Notes under the pieces: generated by a model
What the model saw: the letters and a program-made list of their open reading frames with translations, nothing else
What the model was told of the DNA's origin: nothing
The model's database searches: none
In this document: in pieces, positions 13,185 to 25,155 of the stretch
Position numbering within the stretch: position 1 is the first letter of the stretch
Layout of the letters: every line of letters begins with the position of its first letter
Made by a program: the position numbers and the translations under genes
Source: Pycnopodia helianthoides
Taxonomy: Eukaryota; Echinodermata; Asteroidea; Forcipulatida; Asteriidae
Direction: 5' to 3'
Assembly: GCA_032158295.1 (NCBI GenBank)
Contig: CM063247.1
Span: 12,134,399 to 12,198,398, forward strand
Length of the DNA stretch: 64,000 nucleotides

Positions 13185-13646
13185 CGATTTTGCCGAACAG
13201 GCAAAATGGTAATCAGACGACTGTTGTATTAGGCAAGGCCGCACTATTCACTGCACTGTTTTACCTGAGAGCCCCGCCCAGAAACTTAATAGATACGGCA
13301 ATCAATTATTTGTCCAAGTTTTGGTAAAACTTTATTTTAATCGAGAGTTTTCCCAGGCATTCAATTAGTGAAAACGAGGCTATGAAGAATAACCGCTTAG
13401 TTTTTCTTACATATTCAAAGTAAAACAAAAAAGTTTAAGGGCTGGTATTAAACAACAAATTTTGATATCTTATTTTAGTTTCTATCTTGAATATCGCTAA
13501 TTGTGAATTTCATATCAGCACCAATTATCTATAAATATATTTCAGTTACTGTCAAAAAAAAAAGACCCTCCTCACGACCTTTGCCAAGTATCTAACGTCG
13601 ACTTATTAGTACTAGTCTCTTCAATGACTTAATTATTAGTTGGTAC

Positions 13647-13795
13647 AAGTCATAGTTATGACTTATGATAAATTATATTATGAAATAGAAGTCATAATTA
13701 TTACTTATGCTAACTCATAATAATGAGATATATGCTAACTCATACTTATGAGATATCAGTTGATTGTAACTTGTGTTTAAGTCATAATTACGAGA
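13647..13795. repeat. Array of five short quasi-palindromic modules
   Basis: Palindrome-like units recur at 13647-13664 (aagtcatagttatgactt), 13689-13706, 13713-13728 (actcataataatgaga), 13738-13752 (actcatacttatgag) and 13779-13795. The half sites are GTCATA or CTCATA. Spacing varies, so this is not a simple satellite. Confidence 0.6.
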
Positions 13796-13957
13796 CACAT
13801 CATAATTTTAACTTTCTTTTATTTTCTCAATGTCCCTTCAACACCTCCAGATGTTTCAATGCTGTTCCGTACTAAACACAGACAAATTGGTTGACTTGTT
13901 CAGCATGGCAGGCTAAAGCCACCCTCTTGAAATCAAACAGAGAGAGAGACCATTTGA

Positions 13958-14284
13958 GGGGGCATATGGGAGAGGGGTGTAGGAGAGGGGAGAGGGGTGT
14001 AGGGGACAGGGGGAGGGGAGATGGGAGAGGGGTGTAGGGGAGAGGGGTGTAGGGAGAGGAGGGGGTAGGGGAGAGGGGAGGAGAGGGGTGTAGGGAGAGG
14101 GGTGTAGGGAGAGGGGTGTAGGGGAGAGGGGAGAGGGGTGTAGGGGAGAGGGGAGAGGGGTGTAGGGGAGAGGGGAGAGGGGTGTAGGGGAGAGGGGAGA
14201 GGGGATGTAGGAGAGGGGAGAGGGGTGTAGGGAGAGGGGAGAGGGGTGTAGGGGAGAGGGGGGAGGGGTGTAGGGGAGAGGGGA
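13958..14284. repeat. G-rich (plus) / C-rich (minus) minisatellite, about 330 bp
   Basis: Variable units built from GGGGAGAGGGGTGTA with extra GAGGGG steps are repeated head to tail. The plus strand is almost free of C and has many runs of three to four G, so quadruplex or purine-triplex structures are plausible. Long minus-strand ORFs across it are simple-repeat artefacts. It starts about 0.9 kb upstream of the ZXD ATG. Confidence 0.9.
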
Positions 14285-14895
14285 AAGTTGACACCGTTTT
14301 ACCCCCAGATGCTCTTTGTTAATGAACAAATACATTTCCTGCAACATCCTTTAGACAAAATGTTCTCTAGAATTCTGTGGTTATGGTAGGGCCTTTGAAA
14401 GCATTTTATTCAGCAATCTTGTAGCACACAAAATGAAGTAGGGCGTAAAGGAGATCACAACCATCATCATGAATGAAGGCAGCACATTCTATCACTGGTT
14501 AAGGAAACCTTCGTACACATATTAAGTGGACCTCTTAATAAAAATCATAACTTTTAATTAATATTTGAGTCTTAAGAGCTGAAATGGATGAAAGACAGTT
14601 GAATAAGTAGAGTTTGCACCTTTACATAATTGAGATATAACAAAAATAAGAGGAAAGGTTTGCGGATATGTTCCACGTAAACATCTTTGGTGAGATGTGT
14701 AGAGTCCGAGGCCAAGTCCGAGTTGACGGCTACGGATATGGCTACGACATGTGTTGCAGTACAGGACCTCCTTATCATCAGCAACAGCTGCAGCTGTAGC
14801 CGTTAATTCGGATGCAGCCTAAAAAAGAGTTTTGTGACAATTTTGATCATTAAAGCTCTGTATCTTGTCTGTCTTAAAATGATCAACCCATCCTG

Positions 14896-15032
14896 ATAGA
14901 CCCCTTGTATATGACATCACAAGCTCAAACAGCGCCCTCACTGAGGTCGAAGGAAGACCTCCCATTAGCTGATAGAAGTGTGCACCGCGTCCACATTTCC
15001 TCGGTAACGATAGCCTATGCAACGGGTCTTAA
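14896..15032. mobile_element. MITE-like element related to the ATAGACC family
   Basis: It starts ATAGACCCCTTG and ends with a matching GGGTCTTA. A block containing atgacatcacaagctcaaac and gcgccctcactgaggtc is shared, in inverse orientation, with 54958-55111. Confidence 0.5.
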
Positions 15033-15254
15033 GAAAGATGGAGCATTTACACTGCAGTGTCCTGCCGTCTCTGTTTTAGAACTCACTCTTGGGAGTTCGA
15101 TCCGAAGTTTCCACAAATCTTTCTCCTTTATTTGTATCAAACATTCTTTTGGCACCTTTTTTCAATATGAAATGACAGAATAAAACAATTCAGACCTGAG
15201 GATGATACAGCTTAAATACAAAAGAAATGATACTGAGCTTCTCTTTAGGAGACC

Positions 15255-15490
15255 ATGCATAGGCGTGCAACCCAGGGAGGAAACTGTCCTCCCAAATTCG
15301 GACAGAACAGTGGGGGAAAACTTCGGGCACAGCAAGAAGACAACAAATTGGCCAGAAAAAGCAAAAAAACTACTTTTTGCCTGCTATTTGAAAATGGTCT
15401 TTATGTTTTTATCTTTGTAACATTTTGGGCAAATCAAACCCTCTGCCCTCCCCACCCCCCCCCCCCCCCCCTAATCAAAGAGTTCCCATA
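15255..15490 (+). repeat. Dispersed repeat, copy 1
   Basis: It shares ordered blocks (cacagcaaga, aagaaagc-like, ttttgggcaaatca, aaccaaagagt-like) with 46995-47250 in PSMA4. This copy contains a poly-C run near 15455-15470. It has no coding sense. The class is not identified. Confidence 0.45.
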
Positions 15491-16984
15491 AACCCATGAG
15501 TCCATGTCTTCAAACCATAACATAAAATAACCGAGAATGCATTTCATGTTGTTGTTTTTTAAATAACTGAAGATGTATACAAAAATTACCTGGGAAAAAC
15601 TTCACAGTAAAGAAAATTCTACTACTTCTAAAAATTGGGCAAATTAAACAAATACAATTTTTGGGGGTACATAATTTCTCATATGTATCTTTGTAATCCC
15701 AAACCTATGCAGAAAAAAATATTGACAGAAAACAGCTTTTCAAAATGTCAAAACCATCAACCAATGAATAAGTTAGAGCCTCAAACAGATGGGTACAAGC
15801 ACAACATCACAAAGTACATACAGTCTGTACATACAACAAAACCCATATTGTATTTCCAAGTTACAGTCAAAAGCTCAGTTTATGAAAATTGATATTTTTT
15901 GACTGATCAGGGAAAAGATGGGAGCACAAAACATAATGTTACAATGGAAAAAGATAATGTGTACACCCACAGAGCAATATATATATTGACTAGCGGTTTA
16001 ACTCGCTAAGCATTTTGAAGCTGTATGGGGCATCAGATTCAACACCAATGTAGGTTCTTTAAAAAGAATTATTTGTTCCTCAGTCACCCACAAGCCTCAA
16101 ACATGTCTGCATCAAGGAGACTTATAAAATATGTGCATGTAGAATCAAGTGTAAGCGCTCTAATCAATATAAAGTTTAATGTTAACACCAGAAAAAGATT
16201 CTGAGCAGTTTTGTCTTCTTCTTTTTTTCAGGACACTACAAGATCACTTTGATAGCCGTATAAAATATAAAACATGTAAACGTTTTATGTTAACAATGAA
16301 AGTTGTGTAACATATTTTTTGAAAAATAGGGTTTTGTAATTACTGTACTTTTTTTTTAAACATTACTGATGTACCACCATCAATGGTGTACATCAACACC
16401 AGTACATAAACAAATCTTTGTTCTAACACTTTTTAAACATTTCAAAATGTTTCACCAAATGAACATAATGATTTACTCTTTAACGTGAAAACAACCTTTA
16501 AAATACTTGATGTTTTTATCAAAGTATACATTCATTTATGTAACAAAAACAGAAAGCATTTCCATGTAAAAAATATCTTCTCTTTATATTTTAACATAAA
16601 TATCTTTATAAAAAACAGAGGTCAAATTGAATTTGGACTTTCTTTTCAACTTTTTTTTCCTCTCAAGAAACACAAATATAGATAACTTCCCAGAGTTGTA
16701 TGACTCAAAACTTAGGCTCAGACTCAAGTCCAACCTGAGTCACATTTGTTACGACTCAGACTTGAAGTTGAGGAAAGAGGACAAGAGTAGAACTCTGAAA
16801 TTCCACAACGACATCCAAAACTTTGGTTCATAACTTTCTTCTACACAACTTTTATTGTGAAATGTCCAAAGAAATTCTTCTTCTTTCCTTTGAAGAAACC
16901 AAAAACTTGTAAATGAGTTGTAGCTTAAAAATGTACCATACAGCATTAATAATGTTAGCAAAACTAAACTCAAGAAAGGTCAAA

Positions 16985-17290
16985 TTCAATTTTGTGATCC
17001 ACTCATTTTCCAGTTTAAAAAAAGTTACACTTTAAAATGCCATTGTGTTTGATACCCTTCAAGTACAATTTTTGTCAAAATCTAATTTGATGATGTTCAA
17101 TCAAAACGACATTGAATGTGACCTTTTGACTGGCGCAAAAATGAGAATGTACAGACCCAGTTGTTTTTGAAGTCCGATAAGGTCATGTTTCAAATTTCGA
17201 GCATCAAATAAAAAGGCATTTTACCGTGAGGTTAAGGACTTAATATTTGTTCAAGACTTTCACGAGGACTCTATCTATTGGAAAATGAGT
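16985..17290. repeat. Inverted pair related to the repeat copies that bracket PTS
   Basis: The left arm (from caattttgtgatcc) resembles the end of the block at 30902-31238 and its downstream sequence. The right arm is the reverse complement of the same motif (actctatctattggaaaatg reads back as cattttccaatagatagagt). The two arms face each other. Confidence 0.45.
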
Positions 17291-18309
17291 GCATCTAAAA
17301 ACTTAATTTGACCTTGGGGACCCTCTCTAAGGTATTTCTCAACTAAATTCTCACGTCCATCAAAATTCTCAAATCAAATTCTCAAATCTATCCGACAGAT
17401 ACTCAACTCCAGTGAACTCCAAAAAGGAAACATACGCATGTCCGACCTTTAAATGTAAAGTATCAATACTGCTTTTGCCACGCAGTACCTTTGTTTTAAC
17501 ATGTGAAGTAACAAAATGGTGCACCTCTGACAGGACCAAACCTTGAAATAGGCATGAGACTTGCATGATCCGTAACAAGAATGCTGCCCTCAATGAGACG
17601 ATTTGTAAATTAACCACTATCATGTTAGGTATCAGGTTCAGACAGCGTGTTTCACCAAAAAAGGGTACAAACAAATAATCTGAAACTTTCCATATGGAAG
17701 CTTTTGTACATGATCCACAAATGCTTGTTGCTAAGCCCATTCATAGTATGTACATGTACATCACTAGCATATAGAACACTTTTACTTTCTTTGCCAACTC
17801 CGACAAAAACTTTGTGACTTTTTGACAGCAGTCCTTGATTTCACCACTTAGAAGCATTTTCTAAGAAGAAAACAAAACATAAAATAATCATAATTTTGAG
17901 ACTTTCCTACACTTAAAGCTGGTTCACAACTGATACAAAAGCCATTGCAAGGCAATAATCCACGATACTGATGATACTTTCCCAACGCCGACATCCACAA
18001 ATTTCACTTTTACATACGACTCAAAGCTCCCTAGCTCCTAATTTTGGATACCAGCTGAACAGACACATTTGCGGACATTTAAAAAACCACAAGGCTCACT
18101 GTCTTCACATAAAAGTGTCAGTATTTCACAAGCTGCATCATACTTGATACATGGACTGTCAAGCACAATCAAATAATTATGTATAATTTATATGCACAAG
18201 CTGCCATTTGAAAGCCATCGTCTATACATTATTTAACTAAATAAAATATAAAGTAACCATAAGGGAAACTAACTGGGTAAAAAAAAAAAAAAAAAAAATG
18301 GGGGAAGAA

Positions 18310-18545
18310 AAATTAACTGGAGTGGGACTTGAACCTGCAACCTCCGGATTAGCGTGCAGGCACTCTACCAACTGAGGTACCTAGCCCTAATGTTGGTGGT
18401 CTCCCTATTTTGTCAATATCCCTGAACTGAACAGAGATATTGACAAAATAGGGAGACCCCCAACATTAAAGCCAGATAGCTCAGTTGGTAGACTGCCGAC
18501 ACGTTAAACCGGATGTCGCAGGTTCATGTCTCGCTCTAGTCAATT
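18310..18545. mobile_element. Foldback element with outward-facing tRNA-like heads (SINE family C inverted dimer)
   Basis: A minus-strand tRNA-like unit (18392 to 18318; CTCAGTTGGTAGAGTGC, then GGTTCAAGTCCC) and a plus-strand one (18463 to 18540; AGCTCAGTTGGTAGACTGCC, then GGTTCATGTCTC) are joined at their 5' sides. The join is a near-perfect palindrome around gatattgacaaaataggga. The arms are about 105 bp. Neither head has a matching acceptor stem, so these are not functional tRNA genes. Confidence 0.65.
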
Positions 18546-19089
18546 TTTCTTAGTTCAACCCAAATTTAATAAAATATGGACAAACTGCAAAGATTTAAGA
18601 ACCTTAATTTCTTTTAAAAATAAAGATTATTTCTTGATACAAAATGTGTAACATATTTTGTGACATTCATTGACATAAAACCAACTGTGTCACTTTTTAT
18701 TTTTTATTTTATTTTTGGGGGGAGGGGTTGCAAAAGATATCATCCAATGCTTTTTTCATTTTAAAACCCTGAGCACATTTAGAGTTTTTTGTAACACATA
18801 AAACGTTGCCATTATTAGCAGAAACAAGGCCCAAATTCATTGCACTTTACCGCACATGCACTTTAAAGAGCCCCACAAGTCAATGATTTTGTGGTAAGCA
18901 GGGCCATAAAAATGGGTTCCGGTTACCAGCCAAGAAACCATGCAATGTCCAACAGTTATGACTGGTACCCACTTGTTTTTGCTCAGTCAACTTTTTTTGT
19001 CAAGCACTTGCTGGGAAATTGGCCCTGAAATCAGTCGGTGAACGACTTCCATATTCTTACTGAACGCTGAAAACGAAATTGCACCACAT

Positions 19090-22000
19090 CTAACGATTGT
19101 GGAGGAGAACCACAAACTTATTTCTGAAGGGAGTGGCTAGTCGACGCCGACCGTGCTGAACACTTTACTCGGGATTCCAACATCGCAGAGATACAGCATA
19201 CCAGTGTTGGTGTTGTTGTACGACAGGGGCAGGGCGGTGAGCACAGACCACTTACTCCTGACGCTGTGGTCCGGGGTTGGGTCGATGGACAACACCGACG
19301 CCTTGTTGTGGTCGACCCAGCTGACGATGCTCTTGTGCCATGGTTGCTTGGACATCAAGGTGTCGTTAGAGCTGTCCAGGGCACAGATGATCACATCCTG
19401 AGGTTCTTCAGGCAAGTCTATTGTCACAACATTAAAAGAATATCTTATGACTACTTTTTCCAAATTATAGCATGTAGCCAATTAAATTTAAATAGCCAAG
19501 ATAGTTTATACTATCAGCAGCTGCATTGCTTCTCACCAAGTAAGTTTTTACAGCCGTTGGTTTTTGGAGTAACTAGCAATCTATGAACCTACCTTTAAGA
19601 CATCACATCTATTGATGTAAATGTTGATGTTTTGGTCATCTTTACTCTTGATACTATTTCACTATTTCCTTAGGAATGCCTAATTTTGGCATTGGAAGTC
19701 ACATTGAATTGTCTTTCATTGTGCTGTGTTTACAGCATACCTTTAAATTGAATTTGACCCAAGTCTCCTTCAGTCCCCTTTCAAAGGTAATTATGAATTA
19801 AAAAATCAGTACTTCTGGTTAGACTTTGAATCTTTGCTACACATTTGTAAAAAAGGCAAGTCAAGAGCTTTTAAGCTTTAAGTTTTCTGCACAAGTACTT
19901 ACAAAAGTCTGGTCAATGGATTTACTATAGTTTTCCTATAAATGCTGGTACCAGACTGTAAGCTGTTGGCCTTGTTTACAGTGCAAGTATCATATTTACG
20001 AATAGGGTTCAGATGTTTAACCGTTAACTGTTTAACAATTAAAAAAAAAAAACGTTGAAATCCGTTTCCAAATTTCCTTAATGGGTAAACGAAGCAGACA
20101 GTAAAACAATGAGACCTAGCTTTGTTATTAAAATTTCAGCCCCAGATGCTGTCCAGGGAGAATGATTGACATCCCTTTTGTTGTTCGAAGAACTGTCTTA
20201 TCTTGGTTCCCTACAAAATGTAATACATTATTTTTAATCCCCTACTTTTTGTTATATATTTTCCTTTGTAAGCCACAGCCACACCTGCGATTTGTGGTTT
20301 TGTGACTGTCAAGACTGGGTACAGTGTTCTATTTATAATCCTGATCCTGGAGAATGGGCTGACATCTACTCCTTCTACAGGTTGGCTCATAGTTCAGATT
20401 GAAATCAGTCGAAAAAAATTAAACGGTTTAACGGAAGTCACATGCCTGTTGACGCTAGAATAAATGTAAAGACAACCTACTTTTGGGCATAAAAAGTACT
20501 TATTCAAAATCAACAGGGCAATTGTATCGTCATTGTTCTCACCTTAAACTTGTGACGTGGACGCCACCCGACTCTTTGAATATGCGCAGCTCTGTCATCA
20601 GCACGTCTGGCATCTTGGCAAAGTTGGGAATGAAGAGACTGACGTTGGCGTTGTGATTGGCCAGGTGGCGGGCGCAGTTGATACCCTGGGCGCCCTGAAG
20701 GTGTGGACCGCAGACCACTAGAATGGATGGTGGGCTGTGTCCCCGGGGAAAAATAGAAACAGAATTATGAAATAAATCGTCCAGCCTGAGCATAAACGGC
20801 ATACCTTGGTTTTGTAATGACGTCATGAGAGAGGATACATGAAGAAGAAAAAAAAATAGCACTCTATAAAGGTTTGTGTTAACATCTTGGATAGGGTCAG
20901 CCAAACACACCCATTAGGAGTGCACCCAAGTTTGCCTATGACAAACTTCGGTCAATAAAAAGTGTAATAAAGTTTTTATGCAAGCAACTTTGAATCATAT
21001 AAATTGACCAAATATGTCTCAAGAAATTAAATAAGAAACAAGTCAGACTTCATCCATATTCTTCAACATTTCCATGATTTGACAACAGCAGCTGGCCCAG
21101 ATCTCGTTACAGATTCCCAACTGAATTGATAGCACATTAACCCAGCTCATGGTCACTGGCCATGGGGAAGTGAAGGCGCCAGGATGCAAAGTCTTGCTCA
21201 AGGACACAAGTGTCATGACGGGGATTCACACCCTGATGACTCAGCCATCTGAACTTGAGTCCAATGTTCTAACCGCTCGGCCACAACACGCTACATGGTG
21301 TGTTATGGTGGGTTCAGTGTGGTTATAAAACAAGCGTCGACTGTACCTGGATTTGCCACCGATGAGATGCAGGGCCATCCTGGCGATGCAAACACCTCCC
21401 GCCTCCAGTCTCCTCTCGGTAGTCAAACCCAGCTTTTCAGCTGCTTGAAACAACCTCTGGACCACATCAACAGTCACGGCGGGCACAACTACACCTGATT
21501 CTGTTGTAAATCAAATGCAAAAATTATTGAGTACAGTTTAGAATTGATTGCAGTGAACACAGGCCGCCAGGGCATTTTTCAAACCAATAATCAAAACATT
21601 TGTGTTGGATAATATTGCAAAGCAGTGCTCAGAAGTGCTTTCCTTTAAAACAACTTTGTTTTGAACACTAACAACAGTTCAATAAGCTGGCAAATTGAAC
21701 ACACATTGAGTGAGTATAAAGTGTAAAGACTTTGTATCAGAACATCATCATCATCATTGATCGACTGCAACTAGCACATGTTCCGTTCCATCATTATTAT
21801 TATATATTTCTGGCAATGAAACCGAGGATGCCTCATAAGTGAACTTAATCCCTGTAGCTCGCAAGCCTGAAAAAACCTGTAAACGAGGGTGCATGCAATG
21901 AACCGGAAACACCAGGGTTAACCACTACTCTTCCACAAGAGGTGTTCTGGGTTCTTTTACGTGCACTAACAATCCTGGTACACGAGACCTGCCGCCTAAT

Positions 22001-25000
22001 GTCCCATCCAAAGGACACAGCAATCATGGTAAAGAAGGAAACAAGTGCCACAACCGGGACTAAAACCCACACTCTGCTGATCAGAAACAGCAAAGCTTGA
22101 GTCCGGTGCTCTTAACGATTCTGCCACAACACGCCACATCAGTGTCTTGAATCCATCAGCAGTTACAGTGACACTGTCCTCCATCAGGGTCTTGACTATG
22201 TTCTTGGAAGGAGGCCCATGGTTCATCCTCCCATGGGTTGGGTTAAAGACTTGGCTGGCTGGAAAATATGGGTGTCGCGGACAGAACCCGGCAAGTTGCA
22301 GCCGCGTCAGACCAAAGTTGTATTACAGAAACAACATTTCCGCAATAACATTTTAAGGATTATCCCTGACTCTATGGAGTTATTTACTAGAATCCTTCCT
22401 CAATCTAACAACATCCAACACAATACAGTAACAATAGAGTAACTGAACACCCAAAACTGTTGGACTCTAACTATGGTGGAATGCCTCATCCCATGTAAAG
22501 CATAACCAGATTACTAGTGCAGTCCTCAGTCCAACAGAAACAAATAAAACATGCATCTTGGATGGTTAGGGTGAAAGTGTAACCGGCTGGAGTGCAAACA
22601 AAGTTCCCTGACCATGCAACAACAAAAACCAATGACATGTGATATGACGTTGTTGAAATACACTGATCAAATTGCAAATGGCATAAGTACCGCACAACAA
22701 AATAAAGTTCCAAAAATATCACAAAAGTCTTGACTGTTGTTTTTGCAAGTTTTCCTGCCCTGTTCCTTCCAGCTCAAGAAGAAAACATCTGTTACAAAAA
22801 ATAAAAAATAAATAAGCAAGATCTTTACCTGAAGTATAAGAAGAGCACTTTACTTGCCCGTCTCCCTTATCATGAACGAATGTTGGAATGTTATCTAAGA
22901 TGATATCCTCATCATGGGGAATATTCTTTGGTCTCCTCTTGCTATCACCGCCGGACATCGTTGAAGCAAACTCTTCAAAAATGGCTGCCTTGTTGAAGGA
23001 CTTCATGCTCTTGTCGAAGTCAAAGTCCGGGGAGAGGTATGATTCTACAGGGGCGCTAAAGCACTCTGCGTTTCTTGCGTTGACTCCAGCGCCTCGTCGC
23101 TGCTTCTGGCCGCCTTCCATTTTGCGGGGAGAGGACCTGACTTTCTGGCTGGGCTCAAAGTTGCCTGGAAAAAAAAAAAGCAAACCAATAAAAGCTCAAA
23201 TAATTACTACTGTTTTTTGCAGAACCCCCTTCATTCTTTCCAGCCAGATGAATTCAACATGATGCAAGATGGAAAAATAACAGCCCAACGAGTGAAACAA
23301 GATCTATCCTTGTTTGTTTATCCTCAGCTGAACTAGATCTAGCAAATCTTGACATTTGGGTCAAGTTTCACAGGGGAGGCTGAAGCACATACAAACTGGG
23401 TTTCCTAAACAAATGCTGCTTAGCAGGAAAGGTTTACCAGCCCAAATGCCATGTCATATGTACTGTTTGTGACTGGTTACCTGCTAATTCTGCTTATCTG
23501 AAAAATTAATAACAACCTGTAGCAATTTCAACAACATTACATGTATGTACCCACTGCTTAAATATAGGAGTAGAACTGCCTCTAGCTACCTCACAATCTC
23601 GGTGGTCTAGTGGGGTAAGACATCTGCTCTAGAATGGCAAAGGTCATTGGTTCGAATCCCAACAAAGTAACATGCCTGAGTGCTAATTGTTTGTTTTTTT
23701 CACAGGACTCTGGAAAGTATTAAATAAGTGCTTTAGACACATCGATGTATAGGTAAAACCAAATAATATTTTTCGCTGAAAACTTAACATCCATTAAAAC
23801 AACATTGTTATTTTGTTTTAAATCATTATTTTAAAAAAAAATCTAACCTGAATGGTATCTTTGTCTCCTTCCTCTGTCCTCGTTGACCTGACCCTCTTTT
23901 TCTTCCTCTGACCCCTGATCTTTGACCTCATCCTTCTGGACTCTCTGAAATGCCGAGTGATGACTGCCCGAGTATAGTGCTGACTTGCTCTCTGAGCTGC
24001 CATGATTGGGGACGTCCTCTCTCTTGGTGGGTGTCCTGCTGTTTGAATGCCCCGCCTGACGCTCTTGCTTCTTGGGTGTTCTCTGTCCGCCGCCATTACT
24101 TTGGGGTTTGTGTTGTTTATTATTGTTTTGGATAGGGATACCATTGTGGTTAAAACCATTTGTGCCATTTCTTGGGGTGGACTCCGTGTTGTTTTGGACG
24201 ATATTCCCGGTGTGTCATTTTGCTCATCGAGGGATTTCAGTATTTTTAAATCCCTGATGTCCACAGCCCTGAAAAATGTAAACCATTAAGAATGAATTTA
24301 TTTGGGGATAAAACATAATCCCCCAAATTCAAGATAACCATACTTAGGTGTGAACAATTTCAAACCTACTGTAATTTATAAACCAACAGGGAGTGCACAA
24401 CATATTTCTAAGAATTCCATTTATAAGATGATGAAAATCATTTAAATCCTCCAGTTTCAAGATTTATTCTTAAAACCCAAGGCACAGTTTGACAAGATCC
24501 AACAAGCTTGTAAATACTCATAGAGACTTCCATCTCTCAAGAATAAAAGCTCTCCACGTTGTAACCATTGGAAAAATGCACTTTACAAATGTTTTTGTTA
24601 TTTTTTATCATTTGTGTTTTTTTAACCCAGGCACCAATGTTGACCTGCACTTCATACTCAGTACCCCCCTCCCGACCAAGTCCTGAAAAAAATCCACAAG
24701 CATAATACACAGGACTCAAGAAATGATGCAGTGCTTAACTCACATCTGTGTCTGGGTAAAAAATACATCCTGATGCAAATTTAACATCTATTATCGTTAT
24801 TGTTATATTAAATCACTTATGTTAGCACTAGCAGAATGATCTCCCTTACCGGATTGTTATTTCTGGGATGTCATATTTGGCACCATTTCTAAACGTCTTC
24901 TTCAGTGAAATGGTTTGTTTGTCTTTGTTGACTTCTGTTACTACACCGTGGAAGGTCCCAAGAGATTCACCACAGTCCAACGACAGCATGCACCCCACAA

Positions 25001-25016
25001 AATTTATCTGCTCCAT
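19090..25016 (-). CDS. EDC3: EDC3, enhancer of mRNA-decapping protein 3 (six coding exons; reading frame interrupted in this sequence)
   Basis: Exons: 24850-25016, 23848-24268, 22829-23164, 21347-21500, 20543-20734, 19090-19417. Expected length is about 530 aa (human 508). Exon 1 encodes the N-terminal LSm/Sm-like domain (GVVTEVNKDKQTISL). Exon 3 carries the FDF motif (DFDFDKSMKSFNKAAIFEEF), which binds the DDX6 helicase. Exons 4-6 carry the YjeF_N fold (VVCGPHLQGAQG, LSIDP). In other animals EDC3 is a cytoplasmic P-body scaffold that stimulates DCP2 decapping. The frame is broken three times. Exon 2 changes frame by -1 inside a low-complexity stretch. The exon 5/6 junction has the wrong phase. 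A premature TAG at 19137-19139 precedes the conserved C-terminal block TPFRNKFVVLLH, which is readable one frame over to a stop at 19090-19092. The ATG at 25016 was chosen by alignment with human. Upstream, an acceptor near 25063 implies a 5'UTR exon. Identity is secure; intactness is not. Confidence 0.9.
21175..21300 (-). mobile_element. tRNA-derived SINE, family B, head fragment
   Basis: Reverse complement of the family-B head. It shows the acaagtgtcatgac block, then anticodon-arm and box A regions ending at ggccacaacacgct. It lies in an EDC3 intron beside exon 4. Confidence 0.6.
22000..22140 (-). mobile_element. tRNA-derived SINE, family B, degenerate head
   Basis: A diverged reverse-orientation copy. 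It keeps acaagtgccacaaccgggac and the terminal gccacaacacgcca block. It lies in an EDC3 intron. Confidence 0.5.
23571..23762 (+). mobile_element. tRNA-derived SINE, family A, copy 3
   Basis: Near-identical to the head at 8541-8707 (ctcggtggtctagt, acatctgctctagaatggca, ggttcgaatccc), with a longer body ending in gtaaaacc. It lies in an EDC3 intron, antisense to the gene. Confidence 0.65.
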
Positions 25017-25155
25017 CTTGTAACCAATGTTCTTGAGTTTTGAGTTCAATGCTGTGTTGAAAAATATACATTATAAGTAGAGTTTGAAACTTTGCATAGT
25101 GAGGAAGACAATCTTTTGGTGAGACTATGTAAAGTTGTAACAATCTTTGTTCCGT

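Larger units (their letters stand above)
13084..19089. other. Intergenic region between the ZXD gene 5' end and the EDC3 3' end
   Basis: No gene was recognised here. It holds a CRE next to the ZXD start, an array of short palindromes (13647-13795), a G-rich minisatellite (13958-14284), a MITE-like element (14896-15032), a dispersed repeat (15255-15490), an inverted pair (16985-17290) and the tRNA-headed foldback (18310-18545). The part nearest EDC3 may be its 3'UTR. The longest unexplained ORF (minus strand, 17369-17740, 123 codons) has no recognisable domain. Confidence 0.6.

Noticed and set aside
13872..14347. Two overlapping minus-strand ORFs of about 140 codons rich in Pro, Ser and Leu
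   Set aside because: They are translations of the G-rich minisatellite in two frames and have no independent coding evidence.
17369..17740. Minus-strand ORF of 123 codons downstream of EDC3
   Set aside because: No recognisable domain and no homologue I can recall. It lies in the probable EDC3 3'UTR or intergenic DNA, where such ORFs occur by chance.
18318..18540. Two functional tRNA genes
   Set aside because: Box A and box B are recognisable, but acceptor stems do not pair and the units are embedded in a repeat. The same applies to the tRNA-like heads at 761, 8541, 10873, 11345, 23571 and 59031.
23848..24268. Programmed ribosomal frameshifting in EDC3
   Set aside because: No slippery heptamer in the zero frame, and several similar one-base losses cluster here. 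Missing bases are the simpler explanation.
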